From Tetrastigma voinierianum (taxonomy: Eukaryota; Streptophyta; Magnoliopsida; Vitales; Vitaceae), in contig JAEQBH010002362.1 in NCBI GenBank assembly GCA_016808115.1, forward strand, positions 222,699-286,698: a stretch of 64,000 bases of DNA, in the 5' to 3' direction. This document shows, in pieces, positions 10,430-22,494 of the stretch (positions are counted from its first letter, which is position 1; the number at the start of each line of letters is the position of its first letter). Below the pieces are notes generated by a model. It did not search any database. It was not told where the DNA came from and saw only the letters and a program-made list of their open reading frames with translations. Position numbers and translations under genes: made by a program.

Positions 10430-11067
10430 GGGTTTTCATTCCCTTTAGGATTCTATCCCCATGGTCACACCTCAACTTGCTCTCCTATCTCGCTCTCGAG
10501 CTAACTCGACATGACTCGGGAGGGCAACTAACATCTGCATCAAACCCAGGCGTGCATCCTCCTCTTCACTTTTCTTGATTAGGGCATTGAGTGCTTCCCT
10601 CTTAGGGCATTCCTTTGCCAAATGTGGACTATCACATATGAAGCACTTCAACTTTGGTGTAAACTCCTGCTACTTGAACTTGCCCTTTCCCTTATCCCGA
10701 TTGTAGGGCACCTTGCCCTTCCCATACCTAGCAATATTGGGAGACAACTCTTCTCCCCCACCTATGGTGTGGCTATCCTCTGAGCCCTCATGCGTGGCCA
10801 TAACCTAAGCCAATATCGTAGCCCTACGGATGACTAACTATTGCCTTATTTGCTCACATCCCAAGCTTCCATGTGCTTTGTCAAGGCATCCACCCTTGAC
10901 TCCAACTTAGTGAGCACACCAAAGACCTTATCTTGAAAAGCCAAAAACTCCTTGTGCGACACTGTGAACCAACGAGCCTTGCATCCCCTCTTAAAGGTCT
11001 TCAATCTACCCATGCAAATTCTCCATGGCCCTCTCAATCTATTGCTCAAAAAGGTCCACATCCCCAT
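10430..11067 (-). pseudogene. Chromoviral gag with CCHC zinc knuckle
   Basis: The minus strand has an N-terminal part with FLAFQDKVFGVLTKLESRVD (about 10860-10960), a heptad-like coiled-coil start common in plant gypsy gag. After a stretch of broken frame comes KLKCFICDSPHLAKECPKRE (about 10600-10660), a knuckle of C-x2-C-x3-H-x4-C spacing, followed by ALNALIKKSEEE. Gag packages element RNA. Several stops and shifts separate these blocks, so no full protein can be made. The primer site lies about 250 bases upstream of the first block. Confidence 0.7.
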
Positions 11068-11321
11068 GGTGTCCGCCCACCCAACTTTAGCTTGGCAATA
11101 TGTCCCTCAAAGCTAGAAATGACATGTCCTTCCTACCCTGTGTAGGACGGCTAGGGTCTCTACCACGGTCTTACTCACTAACACCCTCCACATGAGAGCC
11201 CACCATTGCTTCCTCTAAGCACACCCACACGTTGCAACCAAGCTCTAATACCAACTCCTCCCTTGAGATAATACCAACCAAAGCTGATACTAACTCCTCC
11301 CTTGAGATGGCACCAACCAAA

Positions 11322-11333
11322 GCTCTAATACCA
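11322..11333 (-). other. Primer-binding site, initiator tRNA-Met type
   Basis: Minus-strand TGGTATTAGAGC differs by one base from the usual plant TGGTATCAGAGC. Its own LTR should begin next to it, but the plus-strand chromovirus starts four bases away at 11338. Confidence 0.8.
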
Positions 11334-11337
11334 ATTG

Positions 11338-13776
11338 TGTAATACCCCAAATTATACATTTACAGTTTTATAGCATGTTTAGGGTATAATAACAATAAAT
11401 TTATATTTTTCTGAATAAAATAATGCTAAAATAAAATAAGCAAATCCCACCTCATATTAAAGACAAGGTAAATTGGCTACTGTCACACTTAGGACTTAAG
11501 GGTCATAATCTCATAAGATTGTATGCCAAAGTAAAGTATAGTATAAGTTGAATTATAAATAAATGAAGATGAGGGACCTATGTGCAAATAAAAGGGAAAT
11601 TAAGTATGGGGCGGAGGAGAGAGACCAAAAATATCTCATTTTTGGTCTCCAAAAGAGAGCTCATACGGTTGGGAGAGAAGAAGAGAGAACGGAAGAAGAG
11701 AAAAGAAGAAGAAGAAGAGAAGAGGAAGAAAAGAGAAGAAGAAGAGCCAAAAAGGTATGGAATTCTAAAGTTTTGTATGGATTTCCATGAAATTGTATGG
11801 ATTTCCATGAATCAGAGGAATAGTAGTCATTCCTAAAACCTGTGGTTTTGTTAGGATTTCATCCCAACCCTACATTTCGAAGAAAGCTGGTAAACCCTAA
11901 ATGGTACAAGAAGAAAGATGGAATCCTCCCTTGCGTTAGATTCATGGCTTAATCAAGTAACTGAGTTCTGGTTTACAAACAGCTTCCAACTCAATCTTTT
12001 TGTTTCGTTTATGTACGGGTTATGACACATATTAGAGTTTGTTTTTTGAGTAATTCACAGCGTTTTTGGAAGTATGATGTGATTGAAAGATGATTTGAGT
12101 AGAATAGAGGTTACAAGATGAATGTGAGTGGTTTTGATGTGTGTATTGATATTGAGTTGCCTTGAAATATATGGAAAACAGAGAAACCATCATTTCGGGC
12201 ATTTTCGAGGTTTGGTACCGGTATTCAAACAAAGAAAATGTACCTCACATGTGTTCTCGGGTTATTGGTACCCGCATCAAAAGTCGGTACCAGTACCCAA
12301 TGCTTTGCTTGGATCAACAAGTAAGAGGTTTTTAATATGGCGCTGGCCATTTCGTCCGACCGAAGATTCGTCACAAGAACTGTGACTTAGCGAGAACAAA
12401 TCTCCCCTCGAAATAGGTATCTTCAAATTCTAACTGATTGGCCCAAAAAAGTCACCAAAGTAAATATGTTCGGGGCTTCAACCTTCGGTTCGTTTGAACA
12501 TAGAGTAATTCCCGCTGTTTAAAGATTATATCTGAAGTTTCTGCAGTTCGACTGGGGTGGATTCCAATCGAGAAGAACCCTGAAGACTCCAAATTTCAAA
12601 TGAAAGACAAAGAACCAAACCCGCATGAAGCAAGACCTCAAATGAAAGTATTTCAAACTCAGTTCTGCAATATGGGCAAACTTAACGCCTCTATGATAGG
12701 ATAAGATGCTCCTAAATAAGTATAAGTCTAATAAAAGTACAAATAAACAGATGAATTGCAGAGGCGAAAAGGTACGCCCAACATGTATAAAAGATTATTC
12801 GATACCAACATCTCTTAAAGATACATGATATCAATAGTATTCATGTATATGAGATATCTTTCTAAGGCATAAATGTATTATTAAGAAAACATAATAATAT
12901 CATCGGCCGCCTACGATCGGGCAATGGATAGATGTATTACGCCATAGTGACATAAATGGGCCGCAAAGATACGTGATACGTGCATATCAAAAAACCGTTG
13001 TCGATGACATGCATCCCGCTTCTCGATCACTATGCTGTTCTCGCTTCGGGTCATACGTAGATCACTGCCTCGCATGCTGATAGTACCTTTCGGGTACATA
13101 CGATAGAGAACAATGATAGTATTTCAGTACATACGCTTTCTCCCAGATTCACTTCAAGGGTATTCAAGTAGCATGAACATAAAAGAAAATAAAAAGTATA
13201 TGTAAAGGAAATGTATAAAGTATATGATATGATATGAGAAGTATAACATTGTTATACGATGATAGTATACAGTTACAAGAACAAGAAATACAATATAAAA
13301 TGACACGAAAAGTGTATGAAATATGATAAGAAAAGAAAATGGCAGGAGAAAAGAAAGCAGATATTAAGAAATGGAATGAATATACATGTTATATTGCGGT
13401 CGCAAAGATATGTATTATTTAAAGTGGGATGACCCCTCGTTAGAGGTCGCCCATAGTAAATTCCCCACTCAAGCTATAAGCTTGAAGACGTGTTTCGTTG
13501 GTCCGCAGAGGGCATTTAAGAGAAACAAGAGGGCAAGACGATCCACATCAGCAGTCAAGGCAAACACATCACTAGGGGTCCACTGGAAGATTTTTGGTAT
13601 AATGTATGTCTTTTTGTTTCTTTTACAAACAATGTAAATATTGTAAATGTTAAACACTTCCATATATGGAGTCAGATTTATATTTTGTAATCCGCTGCTA
13701 CATAATGTAATACAAGCAAACGCTTAACACATAGCATGTAACAAGCTTAAAGGTATAAGCATAAGAATAATGTTAG
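11338..13776 (+). mobile_element. 5' LTR of the plus-strand chromovirus
   Basis: Starts TGTAATACCCCAAATTATA and runs to the primer site at 13777. The copy at 18455 repeats its words in order: TAGGACTTAAGGGTCATAAT, ATGAAGATGAGGGACCT, CTCATTTTTGGTCTCC, an AGAAGAAGAGAAGAGG-rich stretch, and CATCCCAACCCTACATTT. A purine-rich region (11690-11750) yields spurious Glu/Arg/Lys-rich frames. A segment with several GGTACC words lies at 12205-12310. Confidence 0.74.
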
Positions 13777-13788
13777 TGGTATTAGAGC
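13777..13788 (+). other. Primer-binding site, initiator tRNA-Met type
   Basis: TGGTATTAGAGC, one base from the standard TGGTATCAGAGC, follows the 5' LTR directly. Confidence 0.82.
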
Positions 13789-13974
13789 CCCAACTAGGCG
13801 CTACAATTTGAGGCAGTATCGTAGTTCTACAGTTTAGGCCTTTCAGAAAAGCCTAGGCTTAGGGGCTCGAGTAGAGTATAGATAGAAAAGCATGTGTTTG
13901 TAATGCCGACTGGCGCGATGTCCTTCAGGCTAGATAGATGGATCATCCTCCAACCAGCTTAAGAAGCAACGAGA

Positions 13975-15139
13975 GTGTTAACACTGAGATCGTGTGAATA
14001 TTCGCTTCGCACTTTCGAATCAGCCGGCGAGAGCCAAGTTCCAGCTGAGCCAAATGAAGCGTTACTGAGGATATCTCAAGATATGACTCAGGTATTAGAA
14101 AGATTAACAGCTCCAAAAGCCCCGATAGACATGGTAAGAAGACATGGGGCTGAGGAATTCCATGGGACAAACATGGAAGAATCCGATAAAGCTGAATTCT
14201 GGTTGGAAAAGCTGCAAAGAATATTGGAGGAAGTTAGTTGCCCTCTCGATCAGAGAGTATCATGTGCAGTCTCACTATTGCAGAGTGAGGCATATGATTG
14301 GTGGAAACTAACGTTGAGAAGTCCAAGGATTCCAAATCCCATGACTTGGGAGTTCTTTCATTCAAGAGTTCGTGTGGGCAGCACGTTACCGAGATGTATA
14401 GGAGTCCAAGTGGAAATAGCTTCGAATTTAAAGTAAAGGAACTTGCCTGCGGGCTGAAGGAGAAAGAATTCGGCCGTCTCAACAAGTACGCGCCGCACCG
14501 GAGTCGGGTCCTCACCGAGGTATTTCTTGTAGTAATTTGAGGATGGATCGCATGATTCCTCAAGATGTTTTCGCACCTATGATTTCCTCCAAACAAAGGG
14601 GATTTCTATCACTGTTCAAGCCGCAATGAAAGTAAGAGCAACTAGAAACGAAAGAAGAAAGAAAGATCTCAAAAGAAGAAGTTTTCTAGAGGAGCTGCTC
14701 TCTTCCTGAAAAGAGCTAAGGAGTCTCCAAATTTCAATCGACATAGTTCCGCTACAAGAGGTAGAGCAAGGGTGTCCAATGTAGCACCTAGTACAGTGGT
14801 GCTTCACTGATGTGGAGAAATTCAGAAAATTCCCTACAAGAATGACGATACTGGGGGATTTGTAGATTGTTGACAAGAGGGTGCTTCAGATGTGGAATCA
14901 CTGAACATCTGATGGCAAATTGTTCCAAAGAGTCAAGAGACAATAGGAATCCTCAAAGTAGCAGCAGAGAGAGGTCTGCGGCACCACCATTGACTCGAGA
15001 TAAAGGTGAGGTCGGTGGGGGCCAGCCAAAGGATAAAGACGAGGAGGCACAAGGTCGAGACGTGATCGTCCTATTTGCAAAGACCAAAGACGGTAGCATA
15101 TGCCATGGTTGCTCGAGGATCAGGATGCTCCCGAAGTGA
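13975..15139 (+). pseudogene. Chromoviral gag, plus strand
   Basis: The first block (13975-14436) holds the retrotransposon gag core: FHGTNMEESDKAEFWLEKL, then VSCAVSLLQSEAYDWWKLT. A frame change near 14360 continues it as MYRSPSGNSFEFKVKELACG and FGRLNKYAP (14298-14540). From 14867 a zinc knuckle CFRCGITEHLMANC with C-x2-C-x4-H-x4-C spacing is followed by a charged, serine-rich tail. Stops lie between the blocks. The domain order and knuckle spacing are those of Tekay/Del-type chromoviruses. Confidence 0.8.
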
Positions 15140-15545
15140 TCACATATATTTTCTCTATATGATATCAGAGATGCACGATTAATAGGATCCTAGATCTACT
15201 TTATTCATATGGTATGCATCGAGCATGTTCGATAAAATACCAACAAGTGGGAACAAATTTAGCATATGACATGCATGTGATTAGTCCATCGGGGTACGTG
15301 ATTAGCTAACGAGAATAATGTATACGTAAATTGCCCCATCAATATACAAGAAGAGCTGATTGATACCCTTACCACCCGAGAATTTGACTCGATTCGAATG
15401 GATCGGGCCTGCCTAAGCACCGAGCGATTGTTGATCAGGGACAAAAGACAACAAGGCTGGAACAAGCCTGACCAGACCGGTTCGATAAAGACAAGGCATC
15501 GGATCAGTGTAATGTCCAATGTGATCTCCGCTATGCTTTAGAGAC
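15140..15545 (+). pseudogene. Retroviral-type aspartic protease remnant
   Basis: Following the gag knuckle, a broken frame gives FSLYDIRDARLIGS, where the family has a YD..ALIDPGSTHS active-site stretch; the catalytic D-x-G is not preserved. Later EFDSIRMDRACLSTERL corresponds to the conserved EFDVILGMDWL flap region. Position between gag and RT supports the call; the sequence alone is weak. Confidence 0.5.
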
Positions 15546-15774
15546 TTGTATGAGGGAAAGGATGCGAGACATTCTTAGATGTAATACTGACTCCAAGAGA
15601 GGGCAAGTCGACGTGAGAAAAGATCCCAAATTTGTAAGGGAGCCAGATGTATTCTCGAAGAGTTACCAGTATTCCACTCGAGAGGGTGGACTTAGCCATA
15701 GAAATTGTACCAGAACAAATTCCTATGTCTAAGCAAATCATGATATCTCCAAATCCTGAGTTGGAAAGAGTCAA

Positions 15775-16800
15775 GACTCAACTATGAGCTATTGGATAAA
15801 GGATTTATCCAAGCCAATGTTTCCCCCTGGGGTGCACCTGTTTTATTTGTGAAAAAGAAAGAAAGATGGCACTCTACGGATGTGCATTGATTATCGACAA
15901 ATCAACAAAGTGACGTTGAAAACAAACACCCATCGCCGGTAATCAAGATTCGATCAACAGCGGAGCTGTGTCTTTTCAAGATCGACCTCGCGATCGTATT
16001 ATCGTAAGAGGAAAGAAAAAGATGTAATCAAGATCAGAGATGAACCCAATATGGCTATTATGAGTTTTTGTAATGTCATTTTGTCACTTAATGCACGGCA
16101 AAGATTCATGGATTTAATGAATAGGGAATTCCGACCCTATGTGGATTAGTTTGTCATGATCTTTATTGATGATATACTGGTATATTCCAGAGATGAGCAA
16201 GAGCATGAGCAACATTTGAAAATAGTGCTACAGACTTTGAGAGAGAAAAAGTTGTATGCCAAACTCAAGAAGTGCGTCTCGCTAAAGGAAGTTTTTAATA
16301 CAGTCATATCAGGTCACCAGAGGAATAAGAGTGGACCCCGCTAAAATCGAGGCCGTTGTAAATTGAAGCCACCTCAAGTGTACCGTAATGTAAGCTGCCT
16401 AGCTGGGATATTATGTACATTCACAAAGAATTTTTCACATAAATTTCGAGCCACCAAATTACTCATGAAAAGAGTAAAGTTCGAGGGATTGCACAAATGT
16501 CAAAATAGTTTTGAACATTCAAAGAGATGCCAAGTTGAAGCACCAGTATCGGGATGCTAAAATTTTTACCCTCGAAAAAGAGTACACCTTATATAGTGAT
16601 GCTTCAGCATTCAGATGTGTGTTAATACAAGATGAGAAAGCAAGGGCTTATGCATCCAGCAATCGGGGCTTCAAGACAATGCACTATCCCACTCATGACC
16701 TAGAGTCGGGTCATGTAGTATTTGCTTTGAAAATATAATGACACTATTTATATGGGGAAAAGTGTAGAATTTATACATATCGCAAGAGTCTCAAGTAATT
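15775..16800 (+). pseudogene. Reverse transcriptase and RNase H of the chromovirus
   Basis: The RT part reads LLDKGFIQANVSPWGAPVLF, then DGTLRMCIDYRQINKVTL, then a degraded palm, then FIDDILVYSRDEQEH with the FxDD catalytic pair at 16162-16173. The RNase H part (16511-16738) reads EYTLYSDAS and YASSNRGFKTMHYPTHDLES, VVFALKI. Breaks: a lost base after VKKK (15850-15865), stops at 15940-16030, a stop after YVD (16147-16149) and shifts near 16300 and 16530. Order and motifs are those of Ty3/gypsy pol. Confidence 0.84.
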
Positions 16801-17149
16801 CGCCACTTAGAAAGAATTAAATTCGAATGGAGGTGGTTGTGGTTATTTAAAGATTCATGACCAGAGTAATAAATTACCACCCGAAGTTTTAATGGCGCAG
16901 AATAGACAAGCTTTAAGGTAAAGACAAGGACAATAATGTCGCTCAACATAGTGAATGGAGAATAGTATCTCGACGGGAGCTTTATTAAATTTCAATTAAA
17001 AGCACAAACAGGTTAAAGCAAATGATTATAGATGTCGTAAAAATGACGTGGAGTTACGTAAAAGGTACATATGCTCGTGAGATGATGATAAGAATGAGTT
17101 TCAAGAAAGAAATCGAAGTTTATATTTCTGTAATGTGACATGTATGCCG

Positions 17150-18414
17150 ATGATAAAGTGCTAAAGAAAAAGTTGTTACGTGGAGTTTATAATACGGTAT
17201 ATACCATGCATCCCTGAGGTAATAGATGTACCAGATTTGAACATCATTATCGTGGAAATGAATGAAAAGAGATGTGACAGAGTACATGTCTAAATGTTTG
17301 ACGGTCGTTGTTCAAAGTCGAACACCGTCCAACAGTTCGTTAAATCCACTTCCAATTCCTCAATGGAAGTGGACAACATTACCATGGATTTTGTGGTTCC
17401 GTTTTCCCTCACGCACAAAAACATGACTATGTATGAGTGATTGTTGATATGCTCACAAAGTTCGCCCATTTTATACTAGTCGTGATCGATCATTCTATGA
17501 ATCGACTAGCCGAGCCATAAAGAAAGAGATTGCAATGATCAGATGGTGTGTCGTTGTCTATCAGGCTCGATAGAGATCCGCCGCTTTACATCGAGGTTCT
17601 GGGCTGAACTACGCTTAGCCTGGGTACTAAGCTGAATTTCGCACAAAGATTCCATCCGCAGTCAGATGGACAAATCCGAGAGGTTGATTCAAGTGCTCAA
17701 GATATGCTTCGAGGATGTAATGGAATTCACCGAAGTCGATATGTATATTCCATCGATGGAATTCCGCTTATAACAACGCTTATCAATCCAAAGATTGCAT
17801 GGCACCATACGAGGCTTTGTATGGTCGGAGACGTAGAACCCCGTGTGTTTGGACATAATTGGAATGAGTATAAAGTGATTGTCCTGACATAGTAAAAGAT
17901 ACATGTAAAAGCAAAGTTTAGGTTATACGACAAAGCAAGTTAAAGATGGCTACGACCGACAAAAGTCATATGCCAACCTAAAGAGGGTAGAGATTGAATA
18001 AGAAGTGAGATAAGGTCTTCTTAAAGGTATCGCCGTGGAGGAAAATTTACCGCTTCGTCAAAGGCAATCAGTCCGAGGTTCATAGCCATATGAAATTCGT
18101 GAACGTATTGGTCCCCGGGTGGGTTTATCGATTGGCACTCCCTTCCTGAGTCGCCAAATTACACAATGTGTTTCATATGTCGATGTTTCGGAGATACCAC
18201 TGATGAGCCGCATATATTACAAGTGCAAGAGATACAAGGCAGAGGATTTGTCGGCATGATGATAATCAAAGGCAATTATGGCTCGAGAAGTGAAACAGTT
18301 GGAGAACAAACAAGTACCATTAGTAAAAGTGCTCTAAAGAACACCATGGGCGTAAAAGAAGATACTTGGGAGCCTCAAGCAAACTATGAGAACACACATC
18401 CGCAACTCTTCTGA
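17150..18414 (+). pseudogene. Integrase with chromodomain-like C-terminus
   Basis: Recognisable pieces in order: EVDNITMDFVVPF (about 17366-17405, family W..ITMDFVVGLP), FHPQSDGQIREVDS (17650-17690, family FHPQTDGQSER), then AYQSKDCMAPYEALYGRR (about 17780-17840), then, at the end, VKEDTWEPQANYENTHPQLF stopping at 18414. The last piece has the form W.RN..EEATWE.E..M...YP.LF of Tekay-type integrase tails. Frames change repeatedly and the catalytic DDE set is not intact. Confidence 0.78.
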
Positions 18415-18441
18415 ACAAGTATGAATTTCGAGACTTAAATT

Positions 18442-18454
18442 TAAAGCGGGAGAG
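18442..18454 (+). other. Polypurine tract
   Basis: TAAAGCGGGAGAG directly precedes the degenerate start of the 3' LTR (TTAGACACTCAAATTATA against TGTAATACCCCAAATTATA in the 5' copy). Confidence 0.68.
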
Positions 18455-20525
18455 TTAGACACTCAAATTATAATTTCGAGCGCTTTATAAAGACAAGCAG
18501 CAGATAATAACAACAAATGTATATTTTTCCCGAATAAAATAATGCTAAAAATAAAATAAGCAAAACCCTGGAATTTATACAAAGATGCTGTAAATTGGTC
18601 ATTTACCAATTTAGGACTTAAGGGTCATAATCTCATAAGATTGTATGCCAAAGTAGAGTATAGTATAAGTTGAATTATAAATAAATGAAGATGAGGGACC
18701 TGTGTGCAAATAAAAGGGAAATTAAGTATAAAAAGGAGGAGAGACCAAAAGTATCTCATTTTTGGTCTCCAAAAGAGAGCTCATACGATTGGGAGAGAAG
18801 AAGAGAGAACGGAAGAAGAGAAAAGAAGAAGAAGAAGAGAAGAGAAGAGAAGAGGAAGAGAAGAGAAGAAGAAGAGCCAAAAAGGTATGGATTTCGTTAT
18901 CAAAAAAAGGTATGGATTTCCATGAAATTGTATGGATAAGAAATGTCCCCAAACTCTGTGGTTTTCAGCATCCCAACCCTACATTTTCGAAAGAAAGGTA
19001 AAACCCTAAATGGTACAGAAGAGTATGGAATCCTCCCTTCGAGGCTGGACCATGGTTTAATTCCAAGTAATCTGAAGCTCAGGCTGAAACAAACCCTTAA
19101 CCAATCTTTACGTTTGTTTTAAGGTGATGCATGCACTCCATATTAGAGTTGTTTTGAAAGTAATTCAAAGCTTTAAAGTAGCATAAGATTGAAAGCATTT
19201 ATCGAGTAGGAATAGAGGTTATAAAATGAATATGGAGCGGTTTTGATGTGTGTATCGAGTATTGAGTTGGCTTCGTGGAAATATATGGAAAAATCAGGAG
19301 AAACCACCCATTGGCATTTTCGAGGTTTGAGACCAGACTAAACAAATATGCAGATCGTCCCACATGTGGCCTCTGTCGATCGGCATCAAGCATCAAAAGC
19401 CTGCGACCGCACCACGTTCCTCGCTTTGGACCAAGTTAGCTTTAGCCATAACACTGGCCATTTCTCGTCGACCGAAATGATCTGGGTCAGCTGGGAATCA
19501 GATCAAGGAGAACAAATCTCCCCAAATAGGTATCTTCAAATTCGACCCATTCGCCCGTAAAGTCACTAGCGGGCTGTGTCTGGCCAATTTCGGATATGTT
19601 TGAACATAGAGTAAATTGTGCTGTTTAGATTATCTTGAGTTTCTGCTCGAGCCTGGGTGATTCCGAAGAAGAACCCAAGACCTTAGCTTCAAATAAAGAC
19701 AAAGAACTAACGCCACAGATGAGTTGGGCATCAAAATGAGTATTTCAACCATACTTTTTATGTAATATGTGCAAACTTAATGCCCTATGATAGGATAGTA
19801 CTGCCTTAATTAAGTATGGGTCTAATAAAAGTACAATAAGTATAGAATTGTTATATGAAAGGTACAATTCAACATGTATAAAAGATTGGTTTGATACCGC
19901 ACTCCGGGCATACATTTATATCAAGATAGATTCAGCGTGATAAGGGAGACATTCTTTCTAATACATACAGACATAAGAAAACATAATGTTAATATTGATT
20001 GCTCGCTTCATGACCGATAGTCGGGATAGATATTTACGCTTCTTTATAAGTGGTTAATAGCCGCCGGCAAAGATACAAATACGTATATCGGCGCCTACAG
20101 GCTAATGACATGATCCCATTTTGATTACTATAATGCCCGTTGGGGTCATAGCTGTGAGATTATCGCTCAGATATGGCAGATTTTTCGGCATACGATAGAG
20201 ATCATCGTCTCGCACAGCGATATACCTTCGAGTACATACGCATAGAGATCATCGGGTTCGCATAATGATAGTACCTTTCGGCACTCCCACTAAGCCATAA
20301 AGTTTTAATGGCGTGCAGCCATCCAGGTACGTAAGAGTAAACAAGAGGGCAGCACATCCACATCAAGCGCCTGGCACAACACATCAATTAGTCCATTGGA
20401 AGATTTTGGTATAACGTGAGTACGTCTTTTTACTTTTTTACAAACAATGTAAAGATTGTAAATGTTAAACACTTCCATACTGGTACCTCAGATTATAAAT
20501 ACAAGAAGCGGTATCGTAGCCCCAA
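18455..20525 (+). mobile_element. 3' LTR of the plus-strand chromovirus
   Basis: Repeats the 5' LTR from TAGGACTTAAGGGTCATAAT through the purine-rich block and on to TGTAAATGTTAAACACTTCC (20457). It is shorter than the 5' copy by roughly 370 bases. The two LTRs differ by many single-base gains and losses as well as substitutions. Near 20505-20540 there is sequence resembling the region just after the 5' primer site, so the end point is uncertain. Confidence 0.66.
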
Positions 20526-21062
20526 CCCGCATCACAAATTGTCGCGAACCCGCACTTTCCCCGTCAAGATCCCACACATTAGACACCTTCTCTTTCTCTC
20601 AAGCCAAGGCTCAACCTCCCACTCGCCGCTCGGCTATCCTCGACTTCTACCCATGACTTGGATGCTAATAAAACTCACAAGAGAACACTTGGAAAAAAGA
20701 AATTTTATCAAGCTTAAGAACTCTTTACACCGGTAAAGCTCTCAACCTTTGGCCACGGGCCACACTCCTCACTAAATGAGAGTCTCATCTATTTACAGCA
20801 CCTTAGAATTCTCTAGGAACTCCAGGATGGTCTACACTTCAAGCATTTTAAAACATTCTAAAGATGCATAAGTATTTACCAGGTTACTATGGAAGACTAT
20901 ATCATTCTCCCACATTCTAGTCTTCCACATCTTTCCACACATGTGTAGACATCTCCTGCATCTTCTAAAACCTTCTACACAATTCTGGTCAAAGAAGTTT
21001 CCATAAGTCTCTAGAACATTTCCTTATCTTATATATGGCCTTGAGGGGCTTACTTGTGCCCA
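20526..21062 (-). mobile_element. 5' LTR of the minus-strand chromovirus
   Basis: Matches 9682-10182 in the same orientation (GCTCAACCTCCCA, ACTTCTACCCATGACT, ATTCTCTAGGAACT, TATATATGGCCTTGAGG). On the minus strand it begins TGGGCACAAG. It lies beyond the plus-strand insertion, opposite its primer site at 11322-11333, as nesting predicts. Confidence 0.66.
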
Positions 21063-22456
21063 TAGAGGGATCCTTCCCCTATGATGATGGAGCCTAGTGA
21101 ATGAGCTCATGATATGAAGCCGTAGTGAACAAGCCATAGAATGGTTAATACAAGCTAATTGTAGCTTCTAAATTAGATTTAAAAAATAAAAAATTTAAAC
21201 ATATCTTGGGCATTAAAGTGATCATTGAACAATTTTTTCAAAAGTAACCTAATGAATATATATATATATATATATATCTTATAAAATGGTCATTTTGAAC
21301 CAGAACACAAATCCAATGTATTTGGACGATATTTGAGATTCAAATTAGATGAAACTTTAAAAAGAGGCAATTGAAATCCCTTTTTCTTTTTTCTCTGTAA
21401 TGAAAAGACCCTTTTTGAAAACAACTCATTCTTAACAAACATTTGGAACCACTCCCATAGAATATCTTATTCGAAAACTGTAACTAGTGTACGGGTACTC
21501 CTGGGTAATATTTAGGGAAAATTTAGTTCTCAGAAAATGATAGAAAGACTATATTTGGTCATAGTAATACTAGGAATAGGAAAAGAAAAATACTTGCGAA
21601 AAACGTTTTTCTGAATTTAGATAACATAAAAGTACCATATATACAAAAAATTATATTAATTTCTTAGCTATTATGTTTAAAAATTAATGAAAATTAAAAA
21701 CAAAAGTTATAAACATTTAATTTAAATATAACATTCATCTATCACACAATATGATCTTTGACATTATATCAATATAATATTTAACCCAATAATACCCACA
21801 CTTCAAAGCAGAAAATAAGAAAAAAAAACATTTAACAAAATTAGAAAAAGGAATAATATGAGTTGTTTTTTTTCCTTTTTTTTTGGCTTAAATGACTAAT
21901 GAAATAAAATGACATTATTTCCTTAACATTGAATTGAGTAGTTAGATAAACCATCAAGGAAATCAAGTGAGAATAAAATTCAGCACATACAACTAAGATT
22001 GTGATGAAGAGATCGCATTTTTATGCTTACACCATGCAAAACCGTTCCATTTTCCTTTGAACAAAGCAAGAAGTGCACAGAGCACAGATGATGAGCTTGG
22101 AAAATCACCCCTACCAATTTGCCATTGCCATAATAATATCCATTTTAAGAATCTATTTCTGGTTTGAGTCATATATTGTCTGGTGATGCTTAACAAACAA
22201 ATCTCTTAATAATACACATTAAACCATTTTAGCCATAAAACAAAAATCAAAGCGATCAAACATCCATCTATGCCTGGCAACCCATCTACAATATTGCAGT
22301 TGATTCTTCTTCTTTTGCCCCTTAGTAGGAGACACTGCTCTGCATAAATCTACTTAGGTTTTTTTTTAAAAAAACAAAACGCAACCAACATAATTCCCAT
22401 CTTCCCATCTCCTTCACCCCACCCCACATCATCATCTCTTCGGTATCAGGCATACA
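21063..22456. other. Intergenic and 3' flank of the LUC7-like gene
   Basis: AT-rich. Contains an (AT) run at 21257-21278 and poly-T at 21866-21883. The part nearest 22456 is probably the 3' untranslated region and terminator of the minus-strand LUC7-like gene; no clear end signal was chosen. No coding potential seen. Confidence 0.5.
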
Positions 22457-22491
22457 CCCCACCCCACCCCACCCCACCCCACCCCACCCCA
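22457..22491. repeat. (CCCCA)7 microsatellite next to the LUC7-like stop codon
   Basis: Seven exact CCCCA units; on the gene strand TGGGG. It begins three bases past the TAA of the LUC7-like gene (22495-22497), so it lies in the 3' untranslated region. A shorter CCCCACCCCA occurs at about 22415-22425. Confidence 0.92.
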
Positions 22492-22494
22492 CAT

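Larger units (their letters stand above)
11338..20525 (+). mobile_element. Plus-strand chromovirus (Tekay/Del-like), degenerate
   Basis: Layout: 5' LTR 11338-13776, tRNA-iMet primer site, gag, protease, RT, RNase H, integrase with chromodomain-like end, polypurine tract 18442-18454, 3' LTR 18455 to about 20525. Domain order PR-RT-RH-IN and the C-terminal chromodomain-like stretch place it in the Ty3/gypsy chromoviruses. All coding parts carry many stops and shifts. The right end is uncertain because both LTR ends near 20.5 kb are degenerate. Confidence 0.75.
9682..21062 (-). mobile_element. Minus-strand chromovirus with internal deletion, itself interrupted
   Basis: Two similar LTR copies (9682-10182 and about 20526-21062) flank a short internal part (10183-11337) and a large plus-strand insertion (11338 to about 20525). 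Without the insertion the element is about 2.2 kb. On the minus strand it reads: 5' LTR, tRNA-iMet primer site (11322-11333), gag with a CCHC knuckle, then directly a chromodomain-like end, then the 3' LTR. Protease, RT, RNase H and integrase core are absent. This is a deletion derivative of a Ty3/gypsy chromovirus. Confidence 0.72.

Noticed and set aside
11563..11836. Glu/Arg/Lys-rich frames on the plus strand and Ser/Phe-rich frames on the minus strand
   Set aside because: Artefacts of an AGAAG-rich purine tract inside the chromovirus LTR; the same occurs at 18685-18950.
21257..21278. (AT)11 tract as an origin or matrix attachment site
   Set aside because: An ordinary microsatellite; nothing beside it supports such a role.
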